Assembly: GCA_004294385.1 (NCBI GenBank) | Contig: REAP01000066.1 | Coordinates: 1-64,000, forward strand | Source of the DNA: Oscillatoriales cyanobacterium | Lineage (GTDB): Bacteria; Cyanobacteriota; Cyanobacteriia; Cyanobacteriales; Microcoleaceae | Reading direction: 5' to 3' | DNA length: 64,000 nt | Shown here: one piece after another, positions 17,320 to 25,086 of the stretch | How positions within the stretch are numbered: the stretch's first letter is position 1 | Layout: each line of letters begins with the position of its first letter | Translations under genes and position numbers: made by a program | The notes under the pieces: model-generated | The model's database searches: none | Told to the model about the DNA's origin: nothing | The model's input: the letters and a program-made list of their open reading frames with translations, nothing else

Positions 17320-18801
17320 ATGGAAGTTTACTGCACGCGCCCAGGATGTCCGCGCCCTCAAAACTATTTTCCCGACCTTGATGACAGTTCGATGCTGAAA
17401 ACTGTGCAGCAAAGGTATTGCAAGACTTGTGGAATGCCCCTGATTTTGAGTGGCCGCTATTTACCAGTGAGGCTTTTGGGTCAAGGCGGTTTTGGGGCTG
17501 CTTTTCTGGCGCGCGATCGCTATACTCCGGCAATGCGGCAGTGCGTTGCTAAACTGTTACAGCCATCTGTTAGTCTGACTCCGGCACAGCTCATAATTGC
17601 TCAAAATTTGTTTGAACGAGAAGCGGCGGTTCTGGAAGAACTGGGAAATGAACACCCACAAATTCCGAGTCTGCTGGCTTTTTTTGAGTTGACTGTTCCG
17701 AGTTTGAATGCAGGGAAAAATGATCAGTTTTTCTATTTAGTTCAAGAATTTATTGATGGTGAAAATTTGGAACAGGAACTGGCGGTAAAAAGCAAGTTCT
17801 CGGAATCTGAAATCATGGTGGTGTTGCGGGAAATTTTGAAGGTTCTCGATTTTGTTCATTCTCGCGGTTCGATTCACCGAGATATTAAACCTGCTAATAT
17901 TATGCGGGGTAAAAATGGTCGGCTTTATCTATTAGATTTTGGGGCTGTCAAACAGGTGACACAAGCTGCTGGTAGTGGCAAAGCTTCAACTGGTATTTAT
18001 TCTTTGGGTTATGCTCCGCCGGAACAAATGAGCGGGCAAGAAGTTTATCCGGCAACGGATTTGTATGCTTTGGCTGTGACTTGTATTACTTTGTTGAGTG
18101 GTTTGCAGCCGACTGAGTTGTTTGATGGTTACAGAAATGAGTGGAATTGGCATTCGCGGGTGCAGATTAGCTCGCGTTTGAGAGAAGTTCTCGATCGAAT
18201 GTTATTATCAGCTCCCAGCCAGCGTTTTCAATCGACGGCTGAGGTGGAAGCGGCTCTAAAGCCTGGGTCTCAACCACCTTCTCAACAACCTACAGTCGTC
18301 GTAGCCCCGCCTCAAATAACGACTCAGCCACCTCTGACACATACTTCGTACCCCCCTACACCACAAACTTCGCAGCCTCCTACGATCATTCCTGGGACTC
18401 CTTCGGGAGGGTTGCAAGCTCCGCTGAGAGGGGCTTTTTCGATTTGGGAGGTTTTGGGTGGGGCGGCGTTTACGGGTTTTGAAGGGGGTTTGTTGGCGAT
18501 CGCCCTGACGAGTTTGTTGCCGTCTCCAGGTTTGAGTATGGGATTGTTGGGGATGATTGTTGGTGGTTTGATTTATGCTCAGTATCGCCGAGCGATCGAA
18601 CAAACTGAGATGTTGACTATTGGTGCTGGTACTCTGGCTTTGCTGATATTTTTCCCGGCTTTGCGGATGGCTGCACTGGGGATTTATCCAGGTTCTCCGA
18701 TTACTGGTGTGTTGTTTGTGGGATGGTTGGCGGCTTTGGGGGCGATCGCGGCAACAGCCATATTTCGCCTTATTTATAAGTTACTTTCTAATGTTTTTTA
18801 A
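17320..18801 (+). CDS. Membrane serine/threonine protein kinase with N-terminal zinc ribbon
   Basis: The 493 residues begin with a four-cysteine zinc ribbon (CTRPGC at residues 5-10 and CKTCG). The kinase domain follows: glycine loop GQGGFGAAFLA, the Lys in CVAKLL, HRDIKPANIM with catalytic Asp, DFGAVKQ, and APPEQM at the activation site. Residues about 305-365 are a Pro/Thr/Gln linker, and the last 125 residues hold four hydrophobic helices, which would anchor it in the membrane. This is a common architecture among cyanobacterial Spk kinases. All catalytic residues are present. The substrate is unknown. Confidence 0.88.
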   Translation: MEVYCTRPGCPRPQNYFPDLDDSSMLKTVQQRYCKTCGMPLILSGRYLPVRLLGQGGFGAAFLARDRYTPAMRQCVAKLLQPSVSLTPAQLIIAQNLFEREAAVLEELGNEHPQIPSLLAFFELTVPSLNAGKNDQFFYLVQEFIDGENLEQELAVKSKFSESEIMVVLREILKVLDFVHSRGSIHRDIKPANIMRGKNGRLYLLDFGAVKQVTQAAGSGKASTGIYSLGYAPPEQMSGQEVYPATDLYALAVTCITLLSGLQPTELFDGYRNEWNWHSRVQISSRLREVLDRMLLSAPSQRFQSTAEVEAALKPGSQPPSQQPTVVVAPPQITTQPPLTHTSYPPTPQTSQPPTIIPGTPSGGLQAPLRGAFSIWEVLGGAAFTGFEGGLLAIALTSLLPSPGLSMGLLGMIVGGLIYAQYRRAIEQTEMLTIGAGTLALLIFFPALRMAALGIYPGSPITGVLFVGWLAALGAIAATAIFRLIYKLLSNVF

Positions 18802-19139
18802 CTTGCACCACTGTCAGCAACAGGCAAGATGCCTGTTCCACAAAGAGTGAATTTATTGTGGGATGGGCATCCTGCCCGTCCATAAAAAGCTTAATAAATC
18901 GATGTAAAATCAGAAGTCGATTAATCTGAATTGGACGATCGCTTGGGGCCGAGCAGCCCGATCGCACGCTGCAACTTGGGAAACCCCCGACCTAGCGTTC
19001 TCAGCAATCTTGGAGATGAAATTCAGGCAATTCACCCAGCCGTTTGGGTACGTTTCGGGTATGATAGTTGAAGACACAACTTCGTTCCCACTCAAGGTTT
19101 GCTGACTCAAACCTTTGCCTAGTCTTTATCGTCGTTTTA
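18802..19139. other. Spacer with two palindromes after the kinase gene
   Basis: The spacer holds CAACAGGCAAGATGCCTGTT (about 18818-18837) and GGATGGGCATCCTGCCCGTCC (about 18862-18882). These are relatives of the GAACAGGC hairpin elsewhere in the window. The stems differ at matched positions (AACAGGC/GCCTGTT against GGATGGGC/GCCCGTCC), which suggests the fold matters. No gene is seen up to the tRNA at 19140. Confidence 0.55.
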
Positions 19140-19212
19140 TGGAGAATAGCGGGCTCGAACCGCTGACCCCTACAATGCCATCGTAGTGCTCTACCAACTG
19201 AGCTAATTCCCC
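19140..19212 (-). tRNA. tRNA-Ala (GGC)
   Basis: The 73-base cloverleaf has a GGGGAAU/AUUCUCC acceptor stem with the G3-U70 pair that identifies tRNA-Ala, a GCUC/GAGC D stem, and the anticodon loop AUGGCAU giving GGC. The T arm has GGUUCGAGC. The 3' CCA is not encoded. Confidence 0.95.
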
Positions 19213-19363
19213 TTTCGTTTCGCGCCTTTCATCATGCCTTAACTTACCGATATTTGTCAAGCTTTTTTGCAAAATTAATTTATAATCGTTGACTGGCAAG
19301 GCTTTTGGCTTTGTATCCAAAAAGTGTTCCTCGCTTAACGGCAATTTTCCATCTCCACTATGG

Positions 19364-19567
19364 TTAGTAAGTATGTTGCGAAATTTCGCTTAAATGACTC
19401 AGACAAGACCCCATGAGGAAGTAGACGACTACCAGGGCGGCGGCTGAGACGGCGACTAGAGTACCGGCTAGCATTAGTGAAAATTCCCGTTGTGCGATCG
19501 CCTCCTGCATTAAGTGCAAAGACCACGCAACCAGGGCAACGTCAATTATTAAAATAGAAACCAGCAT
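19364..19567 (-). CDS. Small two-helix membrane protein of unknown function
   Basis: The 67-residue frame has two hydrophobic helices, MLVSILIIDVALVAWSLHLM and LAGTLVAVSAAALVVVYFLM, with a short charged loop between them. The codon use looks like real coding sequence. I recognise no named family. It lies upstream of tRNA-Ala on the same strand. A short membrane protein is the best description. Confidence 0.55.
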   Translation of the reverse strand: MLVSILIIDVALVAWSLHLMQEAIAQREFSLMLAGTLVAVSAAALVVVYFLMGSCLSHLSEISQHTY

Positions 19568-19837
19568 GAGTTACGTTTTGTAACAGCTCACTTATTGTAA
19601 CAAAACTTTTGGTTAAGTGCAGATAAGCTCATACCCATTTAACTATTGCCGTTGAACGCATGGGGAGCAAGGAAAACCCATGGTACAGATGGTCAGCAGA
19701 CTCATAGCGCAGGTGCTTATGTTCTTGAACACGCGGACTAAAGTCCTCGCCCGCTTCCCTAGGAAGGGTTAAAGCCACTGAGTTTCGCGCATCCCGTACT
19801 ATTTTTATGAATTGAAATAAGTTTCCCTACCCCAAAA
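19568..19837. other. Spacer between the rplL terminator and the small membrane protein gene
   Basis: No gene is recognised. At 19735-19765 lies GCGGACTAAAGTCCTCGCCCGC, a palindrome related to the AGTCCTC hairpins of the larger elements elsewhere in the window. The preceding bases (about 19650-19730) may be a decayed mobile-element end, but I cannot name it. Confidence 0.4.
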
Positions 19838-19881
19838 AAAATTAATCGCGTGATAGATATAACTATCACGCGATTAATTTT
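19838..19881. terminator. Terminator of the ribosomal protein cluster
   Basis: AAAATTAATCGCGTGATAG (19838-19856) and its exact complement (19863-19881) form a perfect 19-bp stem with a six-base loop. It lies about 80 bases downstream of the rplL stop, where the long minus-strand cluster ends. Bases on the exit side for the minus strand are A-rich on the plus strand, so U-rich in the RNA. Confidence 0.75.
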
Positions 19882-19961
19882 AGGGAATAGTCAACAGTCA
19901 ACGGTTAGCAGTCAACAATCATTACGGTGTTACCGAAATTGATATCAACTATACTCTGTCA

Positions 19962-20354
19962 CTACTTGATAGAGATCTTTGCGCCCACAGCTTCAAGCTG
20001 TTTCTTGATTTCTTCAGCAGCACCCTTAGCAATAGCTTCCTTAACTGCTTTCGGTGCGGCTTCTACCAAGTCTTTCGCTTCCTTCAAGCCCAAACCAGTA
20101 ATCGCCCGGACTTCCTTCAGAACCGCGATTTTCTTGTCAGAAGGAAACTCTTCGAGCATGACGGTAAACTCGGTTTGCTCTTCTTCGGGTTCAGCAGCAG
20201 CTCCACCACCCATACCAGGCATCATCATCATGCCACCGACAGGAGCAGCAGCGCTCACACCGAAAGCTTCTTCGATTTGCTTGACCAATTCAGATGCTTC
20301 GAGCAAAGTCAAAGACTTAAGCTGTTCCAAGATTTGATCGGTTGCTGTAGACAT
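19962..20354 (-). CDS. rplL: Ribosomal protein bL12 (L7/L12)
   Basis: The start at 20354 gives [20 protein letters not shown], the normal N-terminus. A longer frame to 20456 only adds codons from a 7-bp repeat run. The 130-residue protein has the dimerising N-terminal helices, a flexible Ala/Gly/Pro/Met hinge ([20 protein letters not shown]) and the C-terminal factor-binding domain with [17 protein letters not shown]. It forms the ribosomal stalk with L10 and recruits translation factors. It is the last gene of the cluster. Confidence 0.95.
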   Translation of the reverse strand: MSTATDQILEQLKSLTLLEASELVKQIEEAFGVSAAAPVGGMMMMPGMGGGAAAEPEEEQTEFTVMLEEFPSDKKIAVLKEVRAITGLGLKEAKDLVEAAPKAVKEAIAKGAAEEIKKQLEAVGAKISIK

Positions 20355-20491
20355 TTGTTGAACTCCTAATTCGATTCTAGATTTTGGATTTTGGATTTTG
20401 GATTGCTCATCCATCATTAGTTTCTCGTCTCCAGTCTTTAGTCTGTCGCTCAACACTAATGACTAATGACTGATGACTCGATGACTAATGA
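20355..20491. repeat. Heptad STRRs between rplJ and rplL
   Basis: GATTTTG units (about 20378-20404) and GACTAATGACT units (about 20455-20493) fill most of the 137-base gap between rplJ and rplL. Intact rplJ-rplL gaps are usually short, so the repeats appear to have expanded inside the operon. Confidence 0.7.
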
Positions 20492-21094
20492 CTAAACAGA
20501 TACGCTTTCTGCTTCTGCTTGTGCTTCTGCTTCAGGTTCTACTTGTTTTTCTGCTTCTACTTCTACTGAATCGCCGTCTTTTTCAGCATAAGCTTTGAGA
20601 CCACGAGCGATCGAAGTAGGAACTTGATTGATACCCACAGCCAGCTTGGTAGCCACACCGTTGATAGCACCAGCAATTTGAGCCATGAGTTGTTCTTTCG
20701 ATGGCAGATCGGCTAATGCCTTAACATCAGCTTCTCTGAGCACCCGTCCTTCCATCACGCCGCCACGAAGTTCTGTCTTCTTGGAAGCTTTTTGGAATTC
20801 TTGGTAAGCTTTAATCGCGCCACCGATGTCTTCTTGCACGAATAGAAATGCCGACGTACCAGTCAGCAATTCCTGGATCGGTTGCCAGGTTTCGTTACCT
20901 TCAACCGCAATTCGCATTAGCGTGTTTTTTGCTACTTGGCAACTGCTACCTTTCGGACGCAAACGCCGGCGCAAATCTGTGATTTCTGCAACAGTTAAAC
21001 TCTTGTAGTCAATCACGATCGCCAATTGAGATTCGCTCAAGGTTTTCTTGAGGTCTGCAATAATCTCATTTTTTACTGCTAAACTCTTGCCCAT
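20492..21094 (-). CDS. rplJ: Ribosomal protein uL10
   Basis: The 200-residue protein begins MGKSLAVKNEIIADLKKTLS and has the rRNA-binding domain with VIDYKSLTVAEITDLRRRLR and KNTLMRIAVEGN, then a C-terminal helix for L12 dimers. The tail (about residues 175-200) is an unusual Glu/Ala/Val-rich stretch of EVEAEKQVEPEAEAQAEAE. It anchors the L12 stalk and binds its own leader RNA to limit synthesis. A leader of the right type lies upstream. Confidence 0.94.
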   Translation of the reverse strand: MGKSLAVKNEIIADLKKTLSESQLAIVIDYKSLTVAEITDLRRRLRPKGSSCQVAKNTLMRIAVEGNETWQPIQELLTGTSAFLFVQEDIGGAIKAYQEFQKASKKTELRGGVMEGRVLREADVKALADLPSKEQLMAQIAGAINGVATKLAVGINQVPTSIARGLKAYAEKDGDSVEVEAEKQVEPEAEAQAEAESVSV

Positions 21095-21129
21095 ACTTAT
21101 TTCACCTCCTTTAAGGATCGAAAACTGAC

Positions 21130-21290
21130 CATCAAAAACCCCGACCTTGGAGCCGGGGCAGAGAATTAAAAGTTAAGAATTGAGAGTTAAAAATAGATAA
21201 TTTTTAATCTTTAGTCTTGAGTTTTTAGTTCTTGGGCCTCGGCAGGAAATTAAGCGCGATTAGCACCTGCGGTCTTCAGCTTATTGATTT
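21130..21290 (-). promoter_or_regulatory. L10 leader with attenuator hairpin
   Basis: Read on the minus strand, this region holds GACCGCAGGTGCTAATCGCG and then TTTCCTGCCGAGGC. These are the AGGTG and CCTGCCGAGG parts I know from the L10 leader (Rfam L10_leader), where the L10-L12 complex binds. Just before rplJ it has CCCCGGCTCCAAGGTCGGGG followed by TTTTTGA, a GC-rich hairpin with a T run that would act as an attenuator. Feedback control of rplJ-rplL by L10 is established for this leader class. Its use here is inference from the sequence. Confidence 0.75.
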
Positions 21291-21331
21291 TGGATTAGGC
21301 TTTGACGAGCAGAAAGAAATTAGTATTCTTT

Positions 21332-22045
21332 CTAGCCAGCATCAAGCTTAGTATCACGCAGGACGCTGATATCGACTTCGATCGATGGGCCCATTGTTGC
21401 GGATACATACAAACTGCGCCAGTAGCGACCTTTCGCACCAGAAGGACGGTTGCGGTCAACTGTTTCTTGCAAAGCATGAAGGTTGATTAGCAAATCTTCG
21501 GCGGAAAAAGCGGCCTTGCCAAACATAACATGAACGATGCCAGTTTTGTCGGCACGGAATTCCATTTTACCACCTTTGAACTCGTTGATCGCCTGAGTAA
21601 CATCAGCCGTCACCGTGCCGCCTTTTGGAGAAGGCATCAAACCGCGAGGACCAAGCAATCGGCCCAATTTTGCCACCAATGGCATCACGTCTGGGGTAGC
21701 AATCAGGCAATCAAAGTCCATCATGCCTTTTTGAATTTGCTCGATCAGTTCTTCAGAACCAGCAATATCCGCACCGGCATTTAGGGCTTCTTTAACTTTT
21801 TCGCCCTTAGCAATCACCGCAATTCTGACTACTTGACCAGTTCCCTTGGGCAACGACACAGTTGTCCGCAACTGCTGGTCAGTATATTTTGGGTCAATTC
21901 CTAAACGGATGTGAGCTTCAGCCGACTCTGCAAACTTGGCTGTAGCTGTTTCTTTCAAAAGTTGGAGAGCTTCCAAAGGTAGGTAAGGTCTCTCTTCAAC
22001 TTTCTTGAGAAGTTCTTGCAGTCTTCGTGATATTTTCTTTGCCAT
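21332..22045 (-). CDS. rplA: Ribosomal protein uL1
   Basis: The 237-residue protein is complete: [17 protein letters not shown] at the start, then [16 protein letters not shown] and the signature [20 protein letters not shown], closing with [15 protein letters not shown]. It binds 23S rRNA at the L1 stalk and helps release tRNA from the E site. It sits between rplK and the L10 leader, the standard order in bacteria. Confidence 0.96.
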   Translation of the reverse strand: MAKKISRRLQELLKKVEERPYLPLEALQLLKETATAKFAESAEAHIRLGIDPKYTDQQLRTTVSLPKGTGQVVRIAVIAKGEKVKEALNAGADIAGSEELIEQIQKGMMDFDCLIATPDVMPLVAKLGRLLGPRGLMPSPKGGTVTADVTQAINEFKGGKMEFRADKTGIVHVMFGKAAFSAEDLLINLHALQETVDRNRPSGAKGRYWRSLYVSATMGPSIEVDISVLRDTKLDAG

Positions 22046-22227
22046 TTTGTTTTTTTGGGGTCTGTCGATTTTAGATTTTAGATTTTAGATTTTAGATTGA
22101 ACTTGTCAGCCAATCTGATGTCTAAAATTTGTTCGATTCCTAGCGAAGCTTTGCTTCTCCCCCTGAATCGATCGATTTTGGATTTTGGATTTTGGATTGA
22201 AGAATTTACCTTCACAATCAGGAATTA

Positions 22228-22326
22228 CTGACCCTTCGACTACGCTCAGGGTACTGCAACTGTCAACTGACCCTTCGACTACGCTCAGGGTACTGCAACT
22301 GTCAACTGACCCTTCGACTACGCTCA
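22228..22326. repeat. 39-bp direct repeats containing the TTCGACTACGCTCAG element
   Basis: Two full 39-bp units (22228-22266 and 22267-22305) and a 21-bp partial third unit (22306-22326) lie head to tail. Each begins CTGACCCTTCGACTACGCTC and ends in CTGCAACTGTCAA. The third unit runs into the 3' end of rplK, and the stop codon of that gene lies in the second unit. Confidence 0.9.
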
Positions 22327-22748
22327 TCCGCGATCGCGACACCCATATTTTTAGCCGTTCCTGCGACAATTCTCATGGCAGCCTCAACATCATTAGCGTT
22401 AAGGTCGGGCATTTTCGCTTCTGCAATTTCTCGCAGTTGAGCTTGGGTAATCTGGCCTACTTGCTTGCGATTGGGTTCTCCTGAACCTTTGGCAATGCCA
22501 GCGGCTTTTTGAATCAAAACCGAAGCGGGTGGGGTTTTGAGGATAAAGGTGAAACTACGGTCTTCAAAAACCGAGATTTCTACTGGAACCACGAGACCGG
22601 CTTGGTCTGCGGTTCTAGCATTGTACTCCTTGCAAAACATCATGATATTGACGCCGTGCTGACCCAATGCTGGGCCGATCGGAGGAGCTGGGTTGGCTTT
22701 TCCCGCTGTAATCGCCAACTTAATTACTGCAACAACTTTCTTTGCCAT
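22302..22748 (-). CDS. rplK: Ribosomal protein uL11, C-terminus extended by repeats
   Basis: The protein begins [20 protein letters not shown] and has [20 protein letters not shown] and the RNA-binding domain [20 protein letters not shown], then [10 protein letters not shown]. In relatives it ends two or three residues later, near residue 141. Here the last residues (ADERSRRVS) and the stop are coded by the 39-bp repeats, giving 148 residues. L11 binds the GTPase centre of 23S rRNA. The extra tail is short and basic and probably tolerated. Confidence 0.94.
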   Translation of the reverse strand: MAKKVVAVIKLAITAGKANPAPPIGPALGQHGVNIMMFCKEYNARTADQAGLVVPVEISVFEDRSFTFILKTPPASVLIQKAAGIAKGSGEPNRKQVGQITQAQLREIAEAKMPDLNANDVEAAMRIVAGTAKNMGVAIADERSRRVS

Positions 22749-22751
22749 TAG

Positions 22752-23390
22752 TTAGCTCTGTTTCTGAACTTGATTGAACTCTAATTCTACAGGCGTATCG
22801 CGCCCAAAAATCGAGAGTAAAACTTTGAGTTTGTTCCGTTCCGGGCTAACTTCGATCACATCACCTTCAAAATCTTTGAATGGCCCGGAAAGTACCACAA
22901 CGTGGTCTCCTGTCGCCATCGATACTTTGACGACTGGTTCTGATTCCTGAGCGTTTCTGAATATCCGTTCTACTTCTGAGTGACTCAGGGGTAGCGGTTT
23001 GACGTGACCCCTACCGCGCCCGTAGCGGCGTTTTTGCTCTGCCCCGACGAAGTTAATGACGTTGGGGGTGTTTTTGATGACCTGCCAGGTATCCTCGTCC
23101 ATAAACATACGGATGAGGACGTAGCCGGGAAATATTTTTTCGTCGGACTGCCGTCTAGAACCGTCTTTACCAACTCTGATCGCCGGGGTTTGGGGAATTT
23201 CGACTTGAACGATGCGATCGGCAACGTCCAAAGTTTGAATCCGCTGCTCTAAGTTTGCCTTCACCCGCTTTTCGCAGCCGGAAGCTACCTGAACAGCGAA
23301 CCACCGAGCGTTGATTTCAGGTACTTCGGGGGTGCTTTTCCCTGGGGTAGGTTCTGCGGAATATTCGGATTCTTCTGATGCAAAAGTCAT
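22752..23390 (-). CDS. nusG: Transcription antitermination factor NusG
   Basis: The 212-residue protein has a low-complexity N-terminal 25 residues, then the NGN domain beginning ARWFAVQVASGCEKRVKANL with FPGYVLIRMFMDED, and the C-terminal KOW domain MATGDHVVVLSGPFKDFEG. NusG binds RNA polymerase and couples it to the ribosome and Rho. Its ATG overlaps the secE stop by four bases, so the two are translationally coupled. Confidence 0.95.
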   Translation of the reverse strand: MTFASEESEYSAEPTPGKSTPEVPEINARWFAVQVASGCEKRVKANLEQRIQTLDVADRIVQVEIPQTPAIRVGKDGSRRQSDEKIFPGYVLIRMFMDEDTWQVIKNTPNVINFVGAEQKRRYGRGRGHVKPLPLSHSEVERIFRNAQESEPVVKVSMATGDHVVVLSGPFKDFEGDVIEVSPERNKLKVLLSIFGRDTPVELEFNQVQKQS

Positions 23391-23620
23391 GACCCAAACA
23401 CCTGTGCCGCGCCCCAGTCGAAGAACTTATCCACTAAGTAGATGAGGCTTGCTGAGAGGATTACCATCAAAAGTACGGCCAAAGACTCACTGATCAGCTC
23501 CTGCCGATTCGGCCAAACTACCTTATCGAGTTCTTCTCTCGTTTCCTTGAAAAAACCCGCCGGGTCAAACTTAGGCGCGGTTATTTCTTGAGTTCCTTGA
23601 GCTTCGTCTTTTTTCGCCAC
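23387..23620 (-). CDS. secE: Preprotein translocase subunit SecE
   Basis: The 77-residue protein has a polar N-terminus, the amphipathic helix FFKETREELDKVVWPNRQEL typical of single-helix SecE, and one membrane helix SLAVLLMVILSASLIYLVDK. It holds the SecYEG channel together in the plasma and thylakoid membranes. The gene heads the secE-nusG-rplK-rplA run. Confidence 0.93.
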   Translation of the reverse strand: MAKKDEAQGTQEITAPKFDPAGFFKETREELDKVVWPNRQELISESLAVLLMVILSASLIYLVDKFFDWGAAQVFGS

Positions 23621-23989
23621 GATTGAATCCTCTTTGCGATTTGAGATTTGAGATTTGAGATTTGAGATTGTGTGAGTGGCGATCGGGTCTCAGATTTTTT
23701 GACACTAACCACTTAGCACAATTTCCAATCTAATATCTAAATCAACCACTTGACAAGCCAAACCTGTTTAGGTCTAACTGACTGATCGTCAGCGTTGATC
23801 ATCAAGATCTTACACTGAGCATTTGTTGATGCTATATTTTTGCGAACCGCCCACAATAATTAATTCTACCTGAAAGTTTGTGGTTTCCGCTGTTTCCAGC
23901 TAAGAGTCCGAGCGCTTTCGGGCAGAATTTAAGTTTTGGTGATTCAGATACATTTAACCAGGCAAATCAAGGACTAAGCCAGAATTAGC
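23621..23989. other. Spacer upstream of secE
   Basis: The part next to secE (about 23636-23670) is a 7-bp repeat run (GATTTGA). The rest holds the promoter side of the cluster. I see no gene. The 3' flank of the TnpB remnant lies at its far end. Confidence 0.5.
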
Positions 23990-24160
23990 CGTGTATGGCA
24001 AGACGGGTGAAAGCTGCAAGCTCTCCCCTCAAGGAGGTATCTCTCAAAGCTTTCAACAAGATATTGAAAGCGCCATTTAAATCTCTGTTCACACTTTGAA
24101 CAGGTTTTTGATGTGTATTCTTCGGTTATGTCTACTACAAAACTGCCATATTTAACAGCG
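23990..24160 (-). pseudogene. TnpB remnant (C-terminal fragment)
   Basis: On the minus strand one frame reads AVKYGSFVVDITEEYTSKTC and goes on SKCEQ, matching the strand and first zinc-ribbon cysteines of TnpB. A shifted frame then reads VNRDLNGAFNILLKALRD, matching the last RuvC motif. The second zinc-ribbon half is missing and the frame changes, so it is a decayed copy. It belongs to a different subfamily from the intact TnpB at 15997. It lies between tRNA-Trp and secE. Confidence 0.7.
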
Positions 24161-24322
24161 GAAATGCTTCAACATTTGCTGGAAACGATAATGACTCAAA
24201 GTGACCATCACCTTAGCTAGCTGTTTTAATCGCTAGAGCGTTTTTTGTTCCCAGTCTATAGTACCAGCTTTTACCTGATTATTCAAGAAGTTTCTAGAAA
24301 ATCATTTACTTTGTATAAAAAG

Positions 24323-24395
24323 CGCGCCCTGGAGGACTTGAACCCCCGACATCAGGTTTTGGAGACCTGCGTTCTACCAACTGAACTAAGAGCGC
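24323..24395 (-). tRNA. tRNA-Trp (CCA)
   Basis: The 73-base cloverleaf has a GCGCUCU/AGGGCGC acceptor stem with one U-G pair, a GUUC/GAAC D stem, the anticodon stem-loop CAGGU-CUCCAAA-ACCUG giving CCA, and a T arm with GGUUCAAGU. Discriminator base G fits tRNA-Trp, and the 3' CCA is not encoded. A tRNA-Trp gene next to secE-nusG is a long-conserved order. Confidence 0.95.
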
Positions 24396-24455
24396 ACAGG
24401 TGAGGTTGCGAATATTTGCTTAACCTCTAGAATTTTATTCTAACACAGTGCGCTC

Positions 24456-24499
24456 GAAAATTGGAAACTTTTTTTCAAATTTCTCAATTTCCAATTTTC
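24456..24499. terminator. Possible terminator of rplS
   Basis: GAAAATTGGAAA (24456-24467) and TTTCCAATTTTC (24488-24499) form a 12-bp stem with a 20-base loop, 30 bases downstream of the rplS stop. It is AT-rich, so termination strength is uncertain. Confidence 0.4.
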
Positions 24500-24529
24500 T
24501 GCCCGATGAGAAATGCCCTGGGTGCATTT

Positions 24530-24925
24530 CTACAGAGAGCGATCGAACCGTTGTTTGACGCGGGTAGCTTTACCAACCCGATCGCGCAGGTAGTACAGTT
24601 TTGCTCTACGGACTTTACCGCGTCGCATCACTTGGACAGTGGCAATGCGGGGCGAGTGAATCAAAAACACTCGTTCCACACCGATGCCTTGAAATACGCG
24701 GCGAACTGTGATGGTTTCATTGATGCCGCCGTTACGCATGGCAATGACGGTGCCTTCGTAGGGCTGAACCCGTTCTTTTGCGCCTTCCTTAATTCTCACG
24801 CCGACTCGCACTGTGTCGCCGACATAAATATCGGGGAGCACTTTGCTGAGTTCTACTTTGACTCTATTTATTTCTTCCGTCTCCAGGGAGCGGATTATTT
24901 CTGCGCCTTTCATGGGATTTACCAA
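24530..24925 (-). CDS. rplS: Ribosomal protein bL19
   Basis: The protein has the L19 core: [18 protein letters not shown], then [40 protein letters not shown], and [20 protein letters not shown], ending [10 protein letters not shown]. Total 131 residues from the given start; the Met five codons in (MKGAEII) is an equally good start. It sits at the 30S-50S interface of the ribosome. It leads the rplS-trnW-secE-nusG order. Confidence 0.94.
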   Translation of the reverse strand: MVNPMKGAEIIRSLETEEINRVKVELSKVLPDIYVGDTVRVGVRIKEGAKERVQPYEGTVIAMRNGGINETITVRRVFQGIGVERVFLIHSPRIATVQVMRRGKVRRAKLYYLRDRVGKATRVKQRFDRSL

Positions 24926-25086
24926 AACTCACAATCCCTTATCATATATCGAACTGCCCGTTTTATAGCAGAAGGAAGAAGGAAGAAGGAAGAAGGAAGA
25001 AGGTAAATCAAGTCATACCAATAGTTTCAGTGATTCAAAATGTTATAACCGTCTTGGCGGCTGCTATATATTTCTAAAACAAAAAT

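Noticed and set aside
19640..19800. Possible transposase remnant near tRNA-Ala
   Set aside because: The bases have a mobile-element look, but I could not find a conserved motif in any frame.
22228..22326. Possible short CRISPR array
   Set aside because: The 39-bp units are directly joined with no spacers, and no cas gene is near.
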